Below, one piece after another: positions 5,591 to 8,497 of a stretch of 8,497 nucleotides of DNA. The position numbers were made by a program, and so were the translations under genes. Each line of letters begins with the position of its first letter. Within the stretch, counting starts at the first letter, position 1. Source of the DNA: Bacillota bacterium (GTDB taxonomy: Bacteria > Bacillota > Sulfobacillia > JAJZYS01 > JAJYTV01); NCBI GenBank assembly GCA_021806845.1, contig JAKAPV010000125.1, positions 1 to 8,497 of the forward strand, in the 5' to 3' direction. A model generated the notes under the pieces. That model saw nothing but the letters and a program-made list of their open reading frames with translations. It was not told where the DNA came from and did not search any database.

Positions 5591-6658
5591 TCACCGTTCC
5601 AACACAGTCACGACCTGCCATCTGCCGTGGGGAGCCGGGAAGACGAGACGACCATCTGGCAAAGTGAAGGTGGTTCCCACGTTTCCTTCTCCAACCGTGA
5701 TGGTCTCCGAACCGCCAGATGCGGCCAGCGTCACGCGGATCGGGCCGTTTGCGCCAAGCGCGGGTGTAGGGCCAAGGTAGACGACGTATCCTGGGCCCGT
5801 CGTGAGAACTTTGGACGCCTTGATCGCTGGCTTCCACGCGCGTATTGCCATGGACCCGGCATTGGGGGTGAGGGAGCCGCCCTTCTTCGACACCCAGATC
5901 GTGCCGTTTGCGTCGATGCCAGAGGCGGGCGAGGGAAGGTGAGCGACAAGTGTTGCCGTGAGGCCATCCATTCGGTAGAGGTCGGTCGGCGGCACAAGGG
6001 ACTGGTCCTTCAACTTCTGCACATAAAGGGTCCCGTCGGGTGCAAAGAGAGGCCCCCAGCCCCCGTCGGACATGATGGAAGGCAGGGGTTTGCGGACACC
6101 TGCCTCGAGATTGATGGCCCCTGTCGCTAATAGCGAGCAGTCCTCACAGGTCACGGCAAAGAAGTAAGCCCACCCCCGAGAGACATACGTCGTCCCGATT
6201 GGCACCGACCCTCCCTGCCAGAGAGTCCAAGTTGCCCCCGTCTTTGCATCGGCCAGGATCCCCTGCGGTTTTCCATCGGGAGCGCTGCACTCAACGAACA
6301 AGTACGGGCCTCCAACCCTGCTTACATACCCCTCTGTGGCGCAGGAGAGGTTGGTCACGACATGCGTTTGCCCCCCGGCCTTCTCCACCAGTTTGTTCGG
6401 CGTAGATTTCGGCACGTAGTAGATCGCCGACTGCCCGACTCCGAAGGACTGCCAGCCGGGGTCACGCGGATTGTAGACCTTCGGTAGCAGGTGCGTGGAC
6501 ACGATGAAGCCCCCGACCTTCCATGTCCGTGCCGCCTGCTTCGGTGCCGCCTTACCGGCTTTGTTCGGCGGCGCAGTGTTCCCTCCGCTTGTGTTGTTGA
6601 GAGCGCAACCAGACAACATGAAGGTGGCTAGGCAAACTGCAGCTATTATGCGTTTCAT
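5591..6658 (-). CDS. Secreted lipoprotein with beta-propeller-like repeats, function unknown
   Basis: This 355-residue protein starts with a lipoprotein signal: MKRI, a hydrophobic stretch, then the lipobox LSGC (15-18), so C18 would be lipidated after cleavage. A low-complexity linker rich in N, G, P, K and A (about 19-45) follows, as in surface-tethered proteins. The remainder has repeated D/N-G turn motifs each followed by a beta strand: FAPDGTLYVQ (205-214), IDANGTIWVSK (248-258) and TLPDGRLVFPA (332-342), which suggests a beta-propeller. Four cysteines (106, 124, 171, 174; the last two as CEDC) could form extracytoplasmic disulfides. The ATG at 6658 has AGGAGG 7 nt upstream. I recognise no specific family. 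The gene is transcribed towards the LysR gene but separated from it by a terminator-like hairpin. Confidence 0.75.
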   Translation of the reverse strand: MKRIIAAVCLATFMLSGCALNNTSGGNTAPPNKAGKAAPKQAARTWKVGGFIVSTHLLPKVYNPRDPGWQSFGVGQSAIYYVPKSTPNKLVEKAGGQTHVVTNLSCATEGYVSRVGGPYLFVECSAPDGKPQGILADAKTGATWTLWQGGSVPIGTTYVSRGWAYFFAVTCEDCSLLATGAINLEAGVRKPLPSIMSDGGWGPLFAPDGTLYVQKLKDQSLVPPTDLYRMDGLTATLVAHLPSPASGIDANGTIWVSKKGGSLTPNAGSMAIRAWKPAIKASKVLTTGPGYVVYLGPTPALGANGPIRVTLAASGGSETITVGEGNVGTTFTLPDGRLVFPAPHGRWQVVTVLER

Positions 6659-6682
6659 TTCCTATCCTCCTGTTTCCAGTTT

Positions 6683-7191
6683 ACACTCGGTCTGATCGAG
6701 GCGCTGACCTTCGTGCCGATCGCGGTGCCCGGCGTCGTACTGGCTGTCGGGTATATGTCGGCCTTCAGCAGCGGTCAGCTGTCGTCGGCACTCCCTGGAT
6801 CCTGCCGCCCGCCTTCGCGCTGATGGGGCTGCCGTACATGTTTCGCGCCGTCTGGTCGCGGATCTCGACAGTCAAGGCCACCGTGCTCGCCGAGGCGGCA
6901 GAAACGCTCGGATCGCCGTTCTGCAATACGGTCCTGCGCGTCGTCGTACCGAGCCTTTTGCCCGGCATCCTCAGCGGCTCCCTGCTCGTCTTCTCCCTGA
7001 GCCTCGGGGAGTTCACGGTGACCCAGCTGACGGCCGGCGGGTCGCTCGTCACGTTCCCGATCTACATGCAGACCGCGTTCCAGGACAGCCCGGCGCAGGG
7101 GGCCCTGGCGGCGGTGCTGAGCTACGGCGTGGCGAGCGGTCTCGTGCTGTTCGCGACCTCCCTGCGCCAGCCGGACAATGAGGTTGCGTGA
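6683..7191 (+). pseudogene. ABC importer permease remnant, N-terminus missing, frameshifted
   Basis: The C-terminal half of an inner-membrane permease of the PotB/FbpB type (polyamine, iron or phosphonate importers). One frame gives TLGLIEALTFVPIAVPGVVL from about 6683, then runs into a stop near 6820. The adjacent frame picks up without a gap as GTPWILPPAFALMGLPYM at about 6787, then continues to the TGA at 7189-7191. The EAA loop that contacts the ATPase is intact: EAAETLG followed by the conserved proline ten-odd residues on. The frame passes from one to the other at about 6780-6790, consistent with loss of one base. The first ~150-250 residues of a normal permease are absent; the sequence just upstream is the promoter and start of the divergent lipoprotein gene. 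An open frame from ATG 6823 (122 residues) remains but would encode only a fragment. Confidence 0.75.
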
Positions 7192-7192
7192 G

Positions 7193-7696
7193 ATGGCCTA
7201 CCTCTCCGTTCAGGGTCTCAGCAACCGGTACGGCGAGGCGATCGCGGTGCAGGGCTTCTCGCTCGAGGTGGAACAGGGGGCGTTCGTCTCGCTGCTCGGA
7301 CCCTCCGGCTCGGGCAAGTCGTCGGTCCTGCGCATGATCGCGGGACTCACATTGGTGGATGCGGGCAGCGTCGCGGTGGACGGGCGCGACGTCACGGCGC
7401 TGCCGGCGCGCCAGCGCTGTTTCGGCTACGTCTTCCAGTCCTATGCGCTCTTCCCGCACCTCAGCGCGCGGCGGAACGTGGCCTTCCCGATGCAGGTCGC
7501 GCGCGTTCCGCGCCGGGAGCGGGAGGAGACGATCGAGCGACTGCTCCAGACGGTTGAGGAACTGCGCAGTCGCGTTCCGAAGACCACGACGGCCAACGCG
7601 GATAGGCACCTGCGCAGGGACCAAGATCGGACCTGCGAGAAGCACAGGAGGGATATCGCATGTCACCTGAGCGCGAGCTCTTTCTGTCTCGGCTGA
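7193..7696 (+). pseudogene. ABC importer ATPase remnant, truncated before the signature motif
   Basis: The open frame starts 1 nt after the permease stop. Counting from ATG 7193, it has the A-loop Y13, Walker A GPSGSGKSS (36-44) and the Q-loop with Q82 in GYVFQSYALFPHL, as in PotA/FbpC-type ATPases. Similarity ends near ETIERLLQTVEEL (about 112-124, nt 7563). The LSGGQ signature, Walker B, D-loop and H-loop are all missing, as is the regulatory C-terminus; about two thirds of a normal ~350-residue protein is gone. The last 40-odd codons are unrelated sequence, and the frame runs 37 nt into the methyltransferase gene. It cannot hydrolyse ATP productively. Together with the damaged permease it marks a dead cassette with both ends removed. 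An ATG at 7178 is also in frame, but 7193 fits the family start. Confidence 0.8.
7646..7652 (+). promoter_or_regulatory. Ribosome binding site of the O-methyltransferase gene
   Basis: AGGAGGG lies 7 nt before the ATG at 7660. It fixes that start and shows the gene is translated independently although it begins inside the open frame of the ATPase relic. Confidence 0.7.
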
Positions 7697-8244
7697 AGGC
7701 GTTCGGGGAAGCCAACGATCGGGTGGCGGCCAGCCGCTCGGACAAGATGCTGAACATCACGGCGGACACGGGACTCTTCTTGTGGATGCTCATCCGTGCC
7801 AGGAAGCCTCGGCGCCTGCTCGAAGTCGGTACGTCGAACGGGTACTCCACCATCTGGTGGGCGGATGCGCTGAACGAGCCTGGTCAGACCCTGATAACAC
7901 TCGAAGCGAATCCGAAGAAAGTCGTGCAGGCTCGAGCCAACTTCAAGGAGGCGGAAGTAGCAGACCGCATCGAGTTGATCGAGGGGGACGCCGGACACTT
8001 CTTGCGTGCAGCCGAGACCGCCAGCTTTGACTGGGTGTTTCTCGACTCCGAGCGGAGCGAATACGTCGGGTGGTGGCCTGATCTCCTGCGGGTTACCGCT
8101 GCCGACGGCCTGATCATCGTCGACAATGCCGTCGACAAGGCGACCGAGATCGAGGCATTTGTCAACGTGGTTCAGTCCACCCCCGGTGTACGCCAGGTCC
8201 TCGTGCCAATCGGCAACGGCGAGCTGTTCATCCATAGGACGTAG
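7660..8244 (+). CDS. SAM-dependent O-methyltransferase (COMT-like)
   Basis: This 194-residue class I methyltransferase transfers a methyl group from S-adenosylmethionine, probably to a hydroxyl group of a small molecule. Motif I is LLEVGTSNGYST (53-64), the SAM-binding glycine loop. E82 in TLEANPKK would bind the ribose of SAM. D110 in LIEGDAGHFL contacts adenine, and DWVFLDSERSEY (124-135) is motif IV. D129, D155 and N156 match the divalent-metal ligands of catechol and caffeoyl-CoA O-methyltransferases, so a Mg2+-dependent catechol-type activity is plausible. The length is slightly short for the family (about 200-220), with a compact N-terminus. It is a cytosolic protein. Its neighbours are the ABC relic upstream and a spacer downstream, and give no pathway clue. 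The family is clear, the substrate unknown. Confidence 0.88.
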   Translation: MSPERELFLSRLKAFGEANDRVAASRSDKMLNITADTGLFLWMLIRARKPRRLLEVGTSNGYSTIWWADALNEPGQTLITLEANPKKVVQARANFKEAEVADRIELIEGDAGHFLRAAETASFDWVFLDSERSEYVGWWPDLLRVTAADGLIIVDNAVDKATEIEAFVNVVQSTPGVRQVLVPIGNGELFIHRT

Positions 8245-8427
8245 GATTCAGGACTCGCGCCAGGCACTTTGCAGTGGGGACGCCCCCAGGCCGCGCATCG
8301 CACAGGGATGTGGGCAGCTTCCAAGCGCGGGAGGCAGCGGTGCAGTGCTCCGGGTGTCACGGAAGAGATGAAGCGCGAGCCCCTCTTGCAGTCGGCGCTC
8401 TAGTACAGCGTTCCGGAAGTTCGTTCC
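8245..8427 (+). other. Spacer after the O-methyltransferase gene, possible 31-codon frame
   Basis: No known gene is recognised. A 31-codon frame from ATG 8308 to TAG 8401-8403 ends in VTEEMKREPLLQSAL with GC-rich third positions, so it could be a gene remnant, but it lacks a convincing ribosome binding site. No T-run terminator is seen after the methyltransferase. Confidence 0.25.
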
Positions 8428-8496
8428 TCAGAACTCGGCCAGGAGCCAAGAGAGGTCTGTCAGGGCAGTGTCGCAGAGCTGGGGCAGCTCGCCTTC
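8428..8496 (-). CDS. Possible 3' end of a - strand gene (5' part outside window)
   Basis: An open - strand frame enters from the right edge and ends at the TGA at 8428-8430. It encodes 22 residues ending in CDTALTDLSWLLAEF, with mostly G or C at third positions as in the other genes here. The amphipathic helix-like ending is credible for a real protein, but 22 residues are too few to name a family. Confidence 0.35.
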   Translation of the reverse strand, partial: EGELPQLCDTALTDLSWLLAEF

Positions 8497-8497
8497 G

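Noticed and set aside
5564..6130. + strand frame opposite the lipoprotein gene
   Set aside because: No ribosome binding site and no family motif; the - strand frame has signal peptide, lipobox and AGGAGG.
7049..7666. Long - strand frame opposite the ATPase relic
   Set aside because: Antisense shadow; the + strand has Walker A and the Q-loop in the family order.
1..8497. CRISPR array, tRNA, rRNA, insertion sequence ends or retron-like RNA
   Set aside because: No regular short direct repeats, transposase motifs, reverse transcriptase or RNA gene patterns were seen on either strand.

Overview
The window is about 8.5 kb of high-GC bacterial DNA with strong Shine-Dalgarno sequences (AGGAGG-type before several genes), short intergenic gaps and some non-ATG starts (GTG for vapC and the thioesterase, apparently CTG for the LysR gene). 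These traits and the gene types would fit a soil or thermophilic member of the Chloroflexota, Actinomycetota or GC-rich Bacillota. Nothing seen fixes the lineage: there is no rRNA or tRNA, and no phage, IS or CRISPR signature.

Left part (1-1891). The 3' end of a probable antitoxin gene overlaps a complete VapC-type PIN ribonuclease gene by 4 nt. It is followed by a small MNT-type nucleotidyltransferase that lacks the HEPN partner common in that family and is visibly richer in A/T than its neighbours. A GNAT acetyltransferase lies on the opposite strand, convergent with these, and ends in a long C-terminal tail that looks acquired by readthrough. Between the GNAT gene and the cupin gene is a divergent spacer with a perfect CCGAAC-CTCT-GTTCGG palindrome, whose core matches the Gram-positive-type LexA box half-sites.

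Middle part (1892-5590). A small cupin gene and a hot-dog acyl-CoA thioesterase gene run on the + strand and end towards a LysR regulator / TDT-family anion transporter pair on the - strand. An 11-bp perfect GC-rich hairpin between the two units is a good candidate for a shared transcription end. The LysR-TDT pair has a consensus TATAAT upstream on the - strand. Regulator and transporter probably form one unit exporting a small anion such as sulfite or a C4-dicarboxylate, though the substrate cannot be read from the sequence.

Right part (5591-8497). A secreted lipoprotein with beta-propeller-like repeats is encoded on the - strand. Next to it, on the + strand, is a relic of a polyamine/iron-type ABC importer: a permease lacking its N-terminal part and carrying a frameshift, then an ATPase that stops before the signature motif and Walker B. 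A COMT-like O-methyltransferase with its own strong ribosome binding site starts inside the tail of the ATPase relic. The window ends in the 3' tail of a probable - strand gene.

Overall this looks like a patchwork accessory region (toxin-antitoxin genes, an orphan nucleotidyltransferase, a decayed transporter) with intact small metabolic genes between. I found no convincing new multi-gene system. The points most worth checking are the LexA-like site before the cupin gene, the doubly truncated ABC cassette, the CTG start of the LysR gene and the orphan MNT gene.
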